The position numbers and the translations under genes were made by a program. The notes under the pieces were generated by a model that worked only from the letters and a program-made list of their open reading frames with translations, was not told where the DNA came from and did no database searches. Shown piece by piece: positions 14,411 through 23,025 of a stretch of 27,770 nt of DNA. The DNA comes from Anaerolineales bacterium (GTDB lineage Bacteria > Chloroflexota > Anaerolineae > Anaerolineales > DRMV01). The stretch is from the NCBI GenBank assembly GCA_015484985.1, contig WFUL01000045.1, positions 1 to 27,770 of the forward strand, given 5' to 3'. Every line of letters starts with the position of its first letter. Within the stretch, counting starts at the first letter, position 1.

Positions 14411-14941
14411 ATGAAGGAATCCGCTGCAACCCTACCTCTGGATGCCTTGCTGGAGGCCCTGCTTCTGGTGGCAGGGGAAGAAGGAACCACGGTGTCCCGA
14501 TTAGCCCGCGTGACAGAGACCACCGAAGACCAGGTGGAAGCGGCCTTGCTCATGCTCGACGAACGGTTGCAAGGGCGGGGTATACGGGTACAACGGCATC
14601 GTCAACGTGTACGTTTCGTCACCGCGCCCGAAGCGGCCTCCGTGGTCCGAGCCTTTCTGGGCCTGGAAGCCAAAATCCGACTGAGCCGTGCCGCGCTGGA
14701 AACCTTGGCCATCATTGCCTATCGTCAACCCATTACGCGTCCGGAAATCGACGCCATCCGAGGCGTCAATAGCGACGGTGTGGTGCGCAGTCTGCTGGAA
14801 AAGGGCCTCATTGAAGAGGTGGGGCGCGCCCAGGCCCCTGGGCGTCCCATCCTCTATGGAACCACACCCCGCTTTCTCGAGTTGGTGGGCCTGACTTCTT
14901 TGAATGAACTCCCCCCTTTACAGGAAAACCAGGAGACCTGA
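14411..14941 (+). CDS. scpB: Segregation and condensation protein B
   Basis: A 176-residue protein of the ScpB family, the winged-helix partner of the SMC-ScpA complex that organises the chromosome. It has LDALLEALLLVAGEEGTTVSRLA near the start, RAALETLAIIAYRQPITRPEIDAIRGVNSD in the middle (the strongest family signature) and GRAQAPGRPILYGTTPRFLELVGL near the end. The start ATG at 14411 has GGAGG nine bases upstream. An in-frame extension to 14174 would run into the divergent gene and is rejected. No scpA is adjacent in the window. The length is normal. Confidence 0.93.
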   Translation: MKESAATLPLDALLEALLLVAGEEGTTVSRLARVTETTEDQVEAALLMLDERLQGRGIRVQRHRQRVRFVTAPEAASVVRAFLGLEAKIRLSRAALETLAIIAYRQPITRPEIDAIRGVNSDGVVRSLLEKGLIEEVGRAQAPGRPILYGTTPRFLELVGLTSLNELPPLQENQET

Positions 14942-14983
14942 GCCCCAGACCTCCCTTGCTGTCCATCTCGGTCCGGGTGCAAA

Positions 14984-15151
14984 CCAGGGCTGACGCCCGT
15001 CAGCGGTCCGCTGCTGGCTGTCGACGGTCGGACGAAGATGAGACCACTCTCGCGGTCCTAGGGTCGCGGAGGCCTATGCGAAGGCATCGTTTATCCGCTA
15101 GGACAAACAAGTGGAGTCCGAAGCGGCGATGATGAGAATTTGAAAAACGCC
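14984..15151 (-). repeat. Dispersed inverted-repeat element, copy 5
   Basis: This lies between scpB and the HNH gene, in the opposite orientation to the copy at 6322. Bases 15049-15151 are the 103-base match to 6322-6424. The outer arm on the plus strand reads CCAGGGCTGACGCCCG then AGCGGTCCGC (about 14984-15010), and the inner arm is GCGGTCCTAGGG with GGAGGCCTATGCG (15052-15079). Between the arms are about 40 bases without a strong hairpin. The last 70 bases before the HNH gene contain nothing else that I recognise. Confidence 0.75.
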
Positions 15152-15221
15152 TGCCCCTCCACAGAACCGTGACCAAAGGAGTCGTACAAAATGGTAAAAT
15201 TAGGCCACAGGAGGCCGCACC

Positions 15222-15737
15222 ATGACCGTGGGGCTGGAGGATGTCGTTTTGGTACTGAACGGCAATTATGAGCCGCTGCATGTATGTACGGTGCGGCGGG
15301 CATTGGGGTTATTGCTTTCGGAAAAAGCCCATATGGTAATGAACGGTCGGGGGCATATCCGCACTGTACGCACTCGAGTCCCCGTTCCCTCCATTATCCG
15401 TCTGCGTTATATCGTCCGTCGCCCTTACCCGCAAGTAAAACTGACCCGGCGGGAAATCTTCCGCCGGGATAACTACACCTGCCAGTACTGCGGGCGCAAG
15501 TCCTCCCGCCTGACCATTGACCATGTCATCCCGCGAGAACGCGGAGGGCAGACCGTATGGACGAATGTGGTAACGGCCTGCCCCGAATGCAACCAGCGGA
15601 AGGGAAACCGAACCCCACAAGAGGCCCACATGCGTCTCCTGCGGAAGCCAGCACCACCGCCCAATACCGCGCTGTACCGGTTCCAGCGCTACCTGGATTT
15701 GCATCGCGAGTGGCAGCCCTATTTGGAAGGCTGGTAA
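15222..15737 (+). CDS. HNH endonuclease
   Basis: A 171-residue protein with a C-terminal HNH nuclease domain. RRDNYTCQYCGRKSSRLTID gives the first Cys-x2-Cys pair at about residues 87-90. HVIPRERGGQTVWTNVVTAC carries the first catalytic His and the Asn. CPECNQRKGNRTP has the second Cys pair. This arrangement is typical of stand-alone HNH proteins that are widespread in Chloroflexota, Cyanobacteria and Actinobacteria. DNA cleavage is likely but the biological role is not known. The N-terminal 80 residues (NGNYEPLHVCTVRRALGLLL) are the usual start of this family. The ATG has GGAGG upstream. The reading frame is intact and no intron or mobile-element boundary is visible. Confidence 0.88.
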   Translation: MTVGLEDVVLVLNGNYEPLHVCTVRRALGLLLSEKAHMVMNGRGHIRTVRTRVPVPSIIRLRYIVRRPYPQVKLTRREIFRRDNYTCQYCGRKSSRLTIDHVIPRERGGQTVWTNVVTACPECNQRKGNRTPQEAHMRLLRKPAPPPNTALYRFQRYLDLHREWQPYLEGW

Positions 15738-15759
15738 ACACCCGGAACATCTATTCAGT

Positions 15760-17349
15760 ATGCTCAAACCCTCGAAACGTCGCCGACTTCCCTTGCGCCC
15801 ATCCGGTCCTCTGGGCCCGCCAGGTCGCTTTTCCCACAGTCTGTGGTTGTGGCCCCTGGTGGTCCTTTTCGTTGGCGCGGGTGTGTTCACCTGGGTGTTT
15901 TACCCAACTCTGGACACAGCGTTTTCCCTGCCCCGAAACCCTTCCATACGTCTGTTCATGGCCCTGGGAGTGAGTTTTACCTCCACCCTTATGGGGTTTG
16001 TCTATCTTCTCCTTTGGTGGGCTTATTACGTAAGCGCTGTACTCCCCTTAGTCTCCTATCAGTCCAAGCGCCTTTTGATTCGGCTCGCCTGGCATTACAT
16101 GCAAGGCCGCCACGGTCCGGCGTACCAAGTCATGAACGGCAAGAAAATCGAAACCTTCACTCCCCATCACCGCCAGGGATGGCAGGTTGTGCTCCTGGAT
16201 AGCGCCAGCGCGGCCGTGGTGCATTACATGGGCCAGTACGATGTCCTGGGACCTGGAGTCCACTTCCTCTCCCCCCATCACACCCTGGTGGCCTTCTTCG
16301 ACCTGAGGGAACACCGGACCATCCTCAAAGGCAAGACCAAAAACAGTCCCACCCGGGGACGAACGGCTGACGGCATCCCCATTTCCGCCGACCTGGCGGT
16401 CGTCTGCTACCTAGACGACTTCCATCCCGACCCTCGATGGAAGCACGGGCCTAAAGGACCCCGAGGAGAAAAGCCACCCAAGGCCCTGGATCAGGCCGCG
16501 GAGGATTTCTGGCTTCGGGTCTATCAGGAACCTGCAAAAGTGCTGCGGCGACATGCCACCTTCGTAACCCCCTTTTTTGGCCACCGCCTTTCGATTCTGA
16601 AAGCCTTTGAAAACCTCGACCCCGAGACCCTAAGCGAAGAAGCCACCTGTACCTGGTGGCAGGTGGCCGAACATACGGCAACGGAGCTCTGGCTCAAACT
16701 GGTCGAACGTTACACCCTCTCAGAGCTCTTTCCGCCCAGCTGGAAAATCCCCCAACGGGATGCTCAGGATGCCTCCTTTCAAACCGGGTACGAACGCCTG
16801 CGAAGGGTCTTCCAGGAACGTCTGACCCAACCTTACTACTGGGATGACCAACAGCAACGGTGGCTGGAAAGCCCGGAGTTCTTCCATCTCCTGGAACACG
16901 GCGTCCGAGTACGGGCAGCCTCCATAAGCATGGTGTACCTGGAGGACGAAGCCCTCACCGAACACACTTACATCGACCCGTTACAGGACATCATTCACAG
17001 CAGACAGCAAGCGCTCACCAAATTGGCCTCCCAACTGGAACGCAAAGCCCAGGTCGAGGCCGCCTCTCAGTGGATGCGCCTGTTACAACAAACGATTCAT
17101 CAGCATCCCGAGTTGCACGCTTTGGTGCAGGCCTTCACCGATGGCCATGAGGGGCAGGGCAACGGTGGCCGGGCGCATTCTGTAGACTTATCCCCGAGTA
17201 CATCTCGTAAGCGCCTGATCGCCCTGCTGGAAGCCTGTTTAGAAGCCTGGTATCCCTTGATGGATACTCCGGACCTGGCCCGGAGTGAAGAATTCCAAAC
17301 GCTGCGAGCGTTACGGCACTGGCTCCGCATGGAAAAGGGGAGGGAGTGA
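15760..17349 (+). CDS. SPFH/band 7-like membrane protein A
   Basis: A 529-residue protein. A basic, Pro-rich start is followed by two membrane segments (about 27-50 and 65-99). The region from about 140 looks like an SPFH domain: GWQVVLLDSASAAVVHYMG, then GPGVHFLSPHHTLVAFFDLR and, after a short insert, TADGIPISADLAVVCYL. In SPFH proteins the matching positions read PGLHF, DLR and TADGV. Further on, ATELWLKLVERYTLSELFP and LEHGVRVRAASISMVYL resemble the later SPFH strands, and a helical tail follows. These proteins form membrane scaffolds. The start ATG at 15760 has only a weak purine-rich site, and I see no better one. Its stop is followed at once by the second SPFH-like gene. Assignment is by eye. 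Confidence 0.6.
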   Translation: MLKPSKRRRLPLRPSGPLGPPGRFSHSLWLWPLVVLFVGAGVFTWVFYPTLDTAFSLPRNPSIRLFMALGVSFTSTLMGFVYLLLWWAYYVSAVLPLVSYQSKRLLIRLAWHYMQGRHGPAYQVMNGKKIETFTPHHRQGWQVVLLDSASAAVVHYMGQYDVLGPGVHFLSPHHTLVAFFDLREHRTILKGKTKNSPTRGRTADGIPISADLAVVCYLDDFHPDPRWKHGPKGPRGEKPPKALDQAAEDFWLRVYQEPAKVLRRHATFVTPFFGHRLSILKAFENLDPETLSEEATCTWWQVAEHTATELWLKLVERYTLSELFPPSWKIPQRDAQDASFQTGYERLRRVFQERLTQPYYWDDQQQRWLESPEFFHLLEHGVRVRAASISMVYLEDEALTEHTYIDPLQDIIHSRQQALTKLASQLERKAQVEAASQWMRLLQQTIHQHPELHALVQAFTDGHEGQGNGGRAHSVDLSPSTSRKRLIALLEACLEAWYPLMDTPDLARSEEFQTLRALRHWLRMEKGRE

Positions 17350-17350
17350 T

Positions 17351-19210
17351 ATGGGGTGGGGAGGTCTCTTCCACACCCTATGGGAGGAAGGTGTACGCAA
17401 ACCTCTTCGTCAATTCCGTCGCGATGCCCGGCGGATTTGGCAACGGTGGACGGTATTCTTCGGCCCATCTACACCTACGACGACAACGGGACCCACCACG
17501 ACAACCACATCCCGGTCGCCCCGACGGGCACCCATGGCGGCCCTTCAACCCCGCTGGCACTTGTGCACGGGAAGGTCATCCCAGCCACCCCAGCAGGTGA
17601 GCCCTCTCCTCATCCAACAGGAAATGCGGAAGCACCGTCTGCAAAGATGGATGATTGAGGTGCTATTCTTCGCTCCTATGCTCACCCTGGTAAGTGCGGG
17701 CCTCATCCTGCTCTTGTGGAGAAAGCCTGCCGAACTTTCCCCCTCGGCCATATCCCTCCAAATCATCACCGGGCTTGGAGGGATGGGCTTATGGTACGCT
17801 TTTCTGGCCTGGGTGCGACATCGGGCACGACGTATGGCCGCCTGGTATCAACAGGACATTTTCGACTTGAAGGAACGCGGTACCCCCTTGCAACGCCATC
17901 TCCAACGCCACATCCTTCCACAAGAGGACGGTCAACCTATACTGAAGGATGAAGAAAACGCCATACCACCCATGGACGACGAGAGACCGGTGATTTCTCC
18001 CTTGCAAGTGGCGGAAATCTTTCTCGAGACTCATCTGTTCGGCCCGCCGCACGGCCGTATTCGTCCCATCGCGCTCAAGCGTTCCCACGGCCTGAACCTT
18101 CAGGACCCCACGGTTCAAATCGCTTTGTGGTTAGGCGGTCCATGTTGGTGGTATCTAGACGCTTATAGCGCGGTGGTGCTGGAAAACCCCCAGGGCTACT
18201 TTCGCATTCTCCAAGGCCCCACCTTTCCCCAAAAAGCCATGGACCACCTACCTTCTGAGGCAGCCGTGGAGGACCTGGACGCGCGCATTCAAAAGTTCAT
18301 CCCTAAGGAGTTCTACAGTTGGGGATTCGAACGTTTACGGCGCACCTTTCACCTTCACCCATATACTGTGACCATCCACGACCACTGGCTCCGCTCCCGA
18401 GATGGCATTTGGGTGAAAGTGCGCCAATGTCAGGTGCGAGCCATGCCCGATTTCCGCTCCCCCGCCTTTCTGGAAACCCTCTGCACCCTGGTGCGTCGTG
18501 AAGCCGGCAAAGATGGACAGACCTGGATGGACGAATGGCTCGAAGCGCTGGAGGGCCGAAGCCTGTTCCAGCAGGAGATTCGGAGCGCCGTCATCGGCGC
18601 GCTAAACACCTATGTGCGTCAGCACACGTTGTCCCAAATCCTCCACGCGACCTCGACCGTCGCGGCCAACAACACCTCGATGGAGACCCCACAAGGCGGG
18701 AAAGACGCGCCCGGACTCCAGGTCCTGCGTCAACGCATCGAGGAAGCCCTGCGCAACCGGGGCTTTCGCCTGGAAGAGGTGATTGTCTTTCCCAAATGGG
18801 AAGTTCCGGAACACATCCAACAGAAGCGCAAGGCCCTGCAAAGGCAGCTTCGTGAATTGCAACGAAAGGAACGGGAAATCCGGGAGACCATGTACCATCA
18901 GGCCGCTCAGGCATGGCTCCTGAATCACTTCCAGGGGCTGATCCCCATCGCTCGAGAACTCGAATCGGGCGAAAAAGACTTTCTTCCCCTGGCTCAGCGC
19001 GCATTGCGAGTGATGTGGGTCGCCCTACGGGAAGGGCTGGACTGTTGGGAGCACTATCGGGAACAATGGTATGAGTCAAAGGTCTCCCTGGATGGTCCAC
19101 AGCCTCCTTTTGAGGACGAGGGAACCTTTGAGTACAGTCATCGGGAATTGGAGATTTTCGCCTCCTTGATACGCCTCCACATCGGGCGCCCCCCTCTCAA
19201 AGGGACATGA
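17351..19210 (+). CDS. SPFH/band 7-like membrane protein B
   Basis: A 619-residue protein coupled to the preceding gene: its ATG begins one base after that gene's TGA, with GGAGGGAGTG upstream. After an amphipathic start comes a Thr-rich stretch (about 41-54) and two membrane segments (about 102-123 and 134-155). CWWYLDAYSAVVLENPQG and, later, HDHWLRSRDGIWVKVRQCQV fit SPFH strands, as does ALNTYVRQHTLSQIL. The segment LRQRIEEALRNRGFRLEEV with FPKWEVPEHIQ then matches the usual end of the domain before a charged coiled coil (about 505-540). The order of elements parallels protein A, so the pair may assemble as a hetero-oligomer, like HflK-HflC. This is inference. Function unknown. Confidence 0.6.
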   Translation: MGWGGLFHTLWEEGVRKPLRQFRRDARRIWQRWTVFFGPSTPTTTTGPTTTTTSRSPRRAPMAALQPRWHLCTGRSSQPPQQVSPLLIQQEMRKHRLQRWMIEVLFFAPMLTLVSAGLILLLWRKPAELSPSAISLQIITGLGGMGLWYAFLAWVRHRARRMAAWYQQDIFDLKERGTPLQRHLQRHILPQEDGQPILKDEENAIPPMDDERPVISPLQVAEIFLETHLFGPPHGRIRPIALKRSHGLNLQDPTVQIALWLGGPCWWYLDAYSAVVLENPQGYFRILQGPTFPQKAMDHLPSEAAVEDLDARIQKFIPKEFYSWGFERLRRTFHLHPYTVTIHDHWLRSRDGIWVKVRQCQVRAMPDFRSPAFLETLCTLVRREAGKDGQTWMDEWLEALEGRSLFQQEIRSAVIGALNTYVRQHTLSQILHATSTVAANNTSMETPQGGKDAPGLQVLRQRIEEALRNRGFRLEEVIVFPKWEVPEHIQQKRKALQRQLRELQRKEREIRETMYHQAAQAWLLNHFQGLIPIARELESGEKDFLPLAQRALRVMWVALREGLDCWEHYREQWYESKVSLDGPQPPFEDEGTFEYSHRELEIFASLIRLHIGRPPLKGT

Positions 19211-19221
19211 GGGGAATGAGT

Positions 19222-20010
19222 ATGCGACCGCGCATCACCTCCCGACGCAATCCTCAGGTACAGGAAGTGCGCCGTCTGCAAGAGGAAAGCCGGTATCGCC
19301 GGCGCACCCGGCGTTTCGTGGTAGAAGGCGTGCGGCTGGCCGAGGAGGCCCTGCGGGCTGGCGCGCGTCCCGAAAAGATTTTCTACTGTCCGGCTTCCCT
19401 AAACCCTCGCGGACAGGCTGTGGTTGCCGCGTATGAAGAGCAGGGAGTACCGGCCTGGGAGGTCACTCCTGAAGTGATGGCCGTGATAAGCGCCACGGAA
19501 ACTCCTCAGGGACTGCTCCTGGTTCTACCCTGGCCCCAACGCCCTTGGCCCGAGGAGAAGGATTTCTTGCTCCTCATCGACGGCCTTCAGGACCCCGGTA
19601 ACATGGGAACGGTCCTGCGCACCGCCTGGGCCGCGGGCGTACAGGGGGTGTGGGTGCTTCCTGGTACTGTAGACATATGGTCTCCAAAAGTCGTGCGGGG
19701 TGCCATGGGCGCGCATTTCTATCTACCTTGTTGTCGTCTGGACTGGGAAGACCTGCCCGGGGTGCTGCAAGGGTTACGCGTCTACGTGACCGACCCCCAT
19801 GAGGGCATGACGTACACCCGGGTTCCCTGGAAAGAACCCTTTGTGCTGGTCATCGGAAGCGAAGCCCATGGTGTGCGGGAACCCTTGCGAGACTTGGCCG
19901 ACCTGTACGTGCATATCCCCTTGGCCCCTGGGGTGGAATCCCTGAACGCCGCCGTCGCTGCAGGCATTTTGCTCTTTGAAGCCCGCCGTCAACGGCAAGA
20001 TGGGGGTTAA
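19222..20010 (+). CDS. SpoU/TrmH-family RNA 2'-O-methyltransferase
   Basis: A 262-residue SPOUT methyltransferase. The N-terminal part (RRTRRFVVEGVRLAEEALRAG) is the substrate-binding region common to TrmH/RlmB-type enzymes. The catalytic domain has LLIDGLQDPGNMGTVLRTAW, then VLVIGSEAHGV and IPLAPGVESLNAAVAAGILL, the three motifs that form the knotted S-adenosylmethionine site. It methylates a ribose in tRNA or 23S rRNA, and the exact target is uncertain. Three ATGs are possible at 19207, 19216 and 19222. I chose the last because GAGGGG lies six bases upstream. The first overlaps the stop of the preceding gene by four bases. The gene is likely in one operon with the SPFH pair. Confidence 0.88.
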   Translation: MRPRITSRRNPQVQEVRRLQEESRYRRRTRRFVVEGVRLAEEALRAGARPEKIFYCPASLNPRGQAVVAAYEEQGVPAWEVTPEVMAVISATETPQGLLLVLPWPQRPWPEEKDFLLLIDGLQDPGNMGTVLRTAWAAGVQGVWVLPGTVDIWSPKVVRGAMGAHFYLPCCRLDWEDLPGVLQGLRVYVTDPHEGMTYTRVPWKEPFVLVIGSEAHGVREPLRDLADLYVHIPLAPGVESLNAAVAAGILLFEARRQRQDGG

Positions 20011-20101
20011 AGTGAAGTGCTTCCCTTCGCAGCAGCGACCATGGGTCCCACAACCTGTCTTCGGCGCTCATCGGGCTTTCATAACGGCCCGCCGCAGGCT
20101 C

Positions 20102-20110
20102 TGATAGAAT
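20102..20110 (+). promoter_or_regulatory. Extended -10 promoter just upstream of ftsK
   Basis: TG, one base, then TAGAAT (20105-20110) lies only 10 bases before the ATG at 20121. Transcription would then begin within a few bases of the start codon, so the mRNA may be almost leaderless. No Shine-Dalgarno sequence precedes the ATG. Confidence 0.45.
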
Positions 20111-20120
20111 GGTCTGTGCC

Positions 20121-22361
20121 ATGGCCCGTATGTTGGACTTCGACTCCCCCCTGTATGAGTCTCCCGGGGACGAGGTTCCCCGGCGACGTCGTCCGCGCCT
20201 GAGGGTTGACCTCCCGGTGTGGTTGGGGAATGCCCTGGGCGTGGCCCTGATGACCGCGGCCCTTATCACCGTGATTGGCCTGGCCCCACCGGCTACCCAT
20301 GAAGGCGCGCTGCTCACGTTATGGGTGCGTTTCTGGCGCCGCGTGCTGGGTTGGGGCGCCTGGATGATTCCCATCTTGTTGAGCCTGATGGGTCTGACGG
20401 TGCTCCAAATTTCCGCAGGGGTGCGGATGCAATGGCGCTGGACCCGCTGGCTTGCCTGGGAAGTGGCGTATTTCGCCACCCTAGCCCTGCTTAGTCTGGC
20501 CCACCAGGCCGACTTCCACCGGGCGCTCAATGGCTATGATGGTGGTGTGGTGGGCTGGGCCTTAGCCTCGGCTTTGTTGCGGGTTCTGCCCGATTGGGCG
20601 GCCATCATGCTGTCTCTGGGCCTGGTCATCTTCGGTGTGAGCACCGGCGTTGGCCTGCTGGGTTGGGTCCTGGACCTGTTACGAGCGTCGTTGGCGGAAC
20701 CCGATTTTCTCACCCTACCCGCCCAAGCCGAAGAAAAACCGCGGCCCCAAACAAAGACAGGCCTGGCCCTCTCCTCGGAATCTCGTAAGCCATCGAAAGC
20801 CCGAACATCGAAGCGAAAGCCACCGCCACCCCAGTCCGAAACCACACCACCGCCAGCGCGTACACCCCGAGATACCCAACTGCCCCCTCTGGATTTGTTG
20901 GACCCGGAGGAGAAAGGGCGGGCAGACACAGCCTATATCCAGGACATCAGCCGACGTATTGAAGAAACCCTACGGGAGTTCGGCGTTCCCGCGCGGGTGG
21001 TGGGTGTTCAGGTAGGCCCCTCTGTGCTCCAGTTCGCCGTCGAACCCGGACACATCGAGCGCACTCTCCCCGATGGCACGGTCAAACGCCAGAAGGTGCG
21101 GGTTTCGAAAATCGTGGGGTTGCGTCGGGACCTGGCGCTGGCTCTGGCGGTCAAGCGGTTGCGCATTCAGGCTCCCGTGCCCGGACGCCCGTACCTGGGC
21201 ATTGAAATCCCCAATCCCCAAGCCACCCTGGTTCGCCTCCGCCCCCTCCTGATGAGTCCCGAGTTCCAGAAAGTGGGCAGTCCACTCACCATTGCCGTAG
21301 GCCGCGGGGTGGCCGGCGACATCGTGGTGGCCGACTTGCGGGCCATGCCCCACCTGCTGGTCGCAGGCACCACCGGTTCGGGCAAATCCATCTTCCTGAA
21401 AGCCCTCATCCTCACCTTCATCATGAACCTTTCGCCCCAGGACCTGCGCCTCATCCTGATCGACCCCAAACGCGTAGAGTTGAGCCGCTTCCAGGGCCTG
21501 CCCCATCTTCTGGGCCGGGTGGAGGTAGAACCCAAACGGGTTCAGGGGGTGCTCCAATGGGTGGTGGCCGAAATGCAACGACGGTACCGCCTGTTCGAAA
21601 AGGCCCGGGTGCGAGACATCGTGGCCTATCGAAGCCATCAGGCCCGCCAGGGTGAAGAGGAAAGGTTGCCCTACCTGGTGGTGGTCATTGACGAACTGGC
21701 CGACCTCATGGTCCAGGCACCGGAACAAACGGAGTTCGCGCTGGTGCGCCTGGCACAGTTGGCCCGGGCTACGGGCATCCACCTGGTCATCTCGACACAA
21801 CGGCCTTCGGTGGACGTGATTACTGGCCTTATCAAGGCCAATTTCCCGGCTCGCATTGCCTTCCTGGTGGCTTCTTCGGTGGACAGCCGGGTCATCTTGG
21901 ATCAGCCGGGAGCCGAAACGCTGTTGGGGCGGGGGGACATGCTCTTCCTCCCTCCGGATGCTCCCGCGCCCATCCGGGTTCAGGGTCCCTTTGTCAGCGA
22001 GCAGGAAATCCGCCGCGTGGTGGATTACTGGAAGCAATCCTGGTCGGGCGAACAGGCACACGAGGCTCCCTGGGAAGGGCTTCTGGCGGGAGAACAGCAC
22101 GTCCAGCGCTGGGATCCCCTTTTGGAGGAGGCAGCCCGCATTGTCATCGAAACCCAACGGGCCCATACCTCGTTGTTGCAACGGCGTCTGCGCATCGGAT
22201 ACCCTCGAGCCGCGCGCATTATGGAGCAATTGGAGCGATTGGGCATTGTAGGTCCGGCGGAAGAAGGGAGCCGGGAACGGGTGGTCCTGGTCGAACCTGG
22301 TACGCCTTTCCACCTGGGGGAATCGAACGCATCGACCGACGACCAAGGGGAAAAGGAGTGA
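20121..22361 (+). CDS. ftsK: DNA translocase FtsK/SpoIIIE
   Basis: A 746-residue membrane-anchored DNA pump that moves chromosome ends through the division septum. About four membrane segments (about 32-186) are followed by a Pro/Lys-rich linker (about 190-265). The translocase part starts near IQDISRRIEETLREFGVPAR. Walker A is GTTGSGKS at about 416-423, with IDPKRVELSRFQGLPHLL after it and Walker B as LVVVIDELADLM. LVISTQRPSVDVITGLIKAN and IVLD-type VILDQPGAETLLGRGDML complete the core. The C-terminal gamma winged helix is TSLLQRRLRIGYPRAARIME. The linker is short compared with E. coli FtsK, as in SpoIIIE-type proteins. The ATG at 20109 (adding four residues) and the one at 20130 are alternatives. 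None has a ribosome site. Confidence 0.92.
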   Translation: MARMLDFDSPLYESPGDEVPRRRRPRLRVDLPVWLGNALGVALMTAALITVIGLAPPATHEGALLTLWVRFWRRVLGWGAWMIPILLSLMGLTVLQISAGVRMQWRWTRWLAWEVAYFATLALLSLAHQADFHRALNGYDGGVVGWALASALLRVLPDWAAIMLSLGLVIFGVSTGVGLLGWVLDLLRASLAEPDFLTLPAQAEEKPRPQTKTGLALSSESRKPSKARTSKRKPPPPQSETTPPPARTPRDTQLPPLDLLDPEEKGRADTAYIQDISRRIEETLREFGVPARVVGVQVGPSVLQFAVEPGHIERTLPDGTVKRQKVRVSKIVGLRRDLALALAVKRLRIQAPVPGRPYLGIEIPNPQATLVRLRPLLMSPEFQKVGSPLTIAVGRGVAGDIVVADLRAMPHLLVAGTTGSGKSIFLKALILTFIMNLSPQDLRLILIDPKRVELSRFQGLPHLLGRVEVEPKRVQGVLQWVVAEMQRRYRLFEKARVRDIVAYRSHQARQGEEERLPYLVVVIDELADLMVQAPEQTEFALVRLAQLARATGIHLVISTQRPSVDVITGLIKANFPARIAFLVASSVDSRVILDQPGAETLLGRGDMLFLPPDAPAPIRVQGPFVSEQEIRRVVDYWKQSWSGEQAHEAPWEGLLAGEQHVQRWDPLLEEAARIVIETQRAHTSLLQRRLRIGYPRAARIMEQLERLGIVGPAEEGSRERVVLVEPGTPFHLGESNASTDDQGEKE

Positions 22362-22377
22362 GGCGGCAGGGCTTCCT

Positions 22378-23025
22378 TTAGGCCGGGAACAGCAAACGTC
22401 GTGCCAAGGCCTGACGGATGGCGTCCACCAACGTCTTCAAATCCCGCGAACGGTGCACAAAATCCAAACCCGTGGTATCCAGCAGGAGCACATCGTCTCG
22501 TTTACGAGGGTCCAGAACTTCGTCATAGGCCTGGGCCAAACGGGCCAGATAATCCCGCGGGATATTGCGCTCGAACTCCCGCCCTCGCCGGGCGATGTAT
22601 CTTTGAATCTGGTCCAGCGGTGCCCGAAGGTAAACGATGAGGTCCGGCTGGGGAAGGCGCTCGTCCAGGGTTTCGTACAACTGCCAGTACACATCCCACT
22701 CGTCTCCCTGCAGGTTCAGGCGTGCGAAGATGGGGTCCTTGAGAAAGCCGTAGTCTGCGACCACGGAACGGCCCTGCTGGAGCAGGGGACGGACCTGTCG
22801 CGCCAGTTGCCGGTATCGGGTGACGAGGAAGAAAATTTGCGTCGGGAAGGCGTATCGCGCGGGGTCCTGGTAGAACTTGGCCAAAAAGGGATTCTCCGTC
22901 ACCGGCTCGTACAGGGCCTCGGCACCAAAAAGCCGGGCTAGACGTTGGATCAGGGAGGTCTTCCCCACCCCAATGACCCCTTCGACCACCAGATAAAAGG
23001 GCCGATGAAAGGATGGCTCAGTCAC
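22378..23025 (-). CDS. Deoxynucleoside kinase
   Basis: A 215-residue P-loop kinase of the deoxyadenosine/deoxyguanosine kinase family, which salvages deoxynucleosides with ATP. The P-loop is VEGVIGVGKTSL at about 14-25. YEPVTENPFLAKFYQDP and QIFFLVTRYRQL form the substrate pocket, and VVADYGFLKDPIFARLNL matches the usual DYxFxKD segment. IARRGREFERNI forms the arginine-rich lid. The start is a GTG at 23023-23025 with GAGGAAG upstream. It overlaps the end of the dipeptidase gene by eight bases, so the two are probably translated together. The base specificity cannot be fixed from sequence. Confidence 0.85.
   Translation of the reverse strand: MTEPSFHRPFYLVVEGVIGVGKTSLIQRLARLFGAEALYEPVTENPFLAKFYQDPARYAFPTQIFFLVTRYRQLARQVRPLLQQGRSVVADYGFLKDPIFARLNLQGDEWDVYWQLYETLDERLPQPDLIVYLRAPLDQIQRYIARRGREFERNIPRDYLARLAQAYDEVLDPRKRDDVLLLDTTGLDFVHRSRDLKTLVDAIRQALARRLLFPA

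Noticed and set aside
15049..15151. A shared peptide (RRFG..LFVLADKR..RIGLRD) readable in both copies of the 103-base repeat
   Set aside because: No start or ribosome site, and the differences are spread over all codon positions. It is best explained as repeat DNA.
15222..15737. HNH gene next to a structured repeat, considered as a HEARO/OMEGA-like RNA-guided nuclease
   Set aside because: The protein is a 171-residue stand-alone HNH without RuvC or IscB/IsrB parts, and the same repeat occurs at loci without any nuclease.
20970..22346. A 458-codon minus-strand frame opposite ftsK
   Set aside because: It lies antisense to all ftsK motifs and its translation shows no recognisable protein features.
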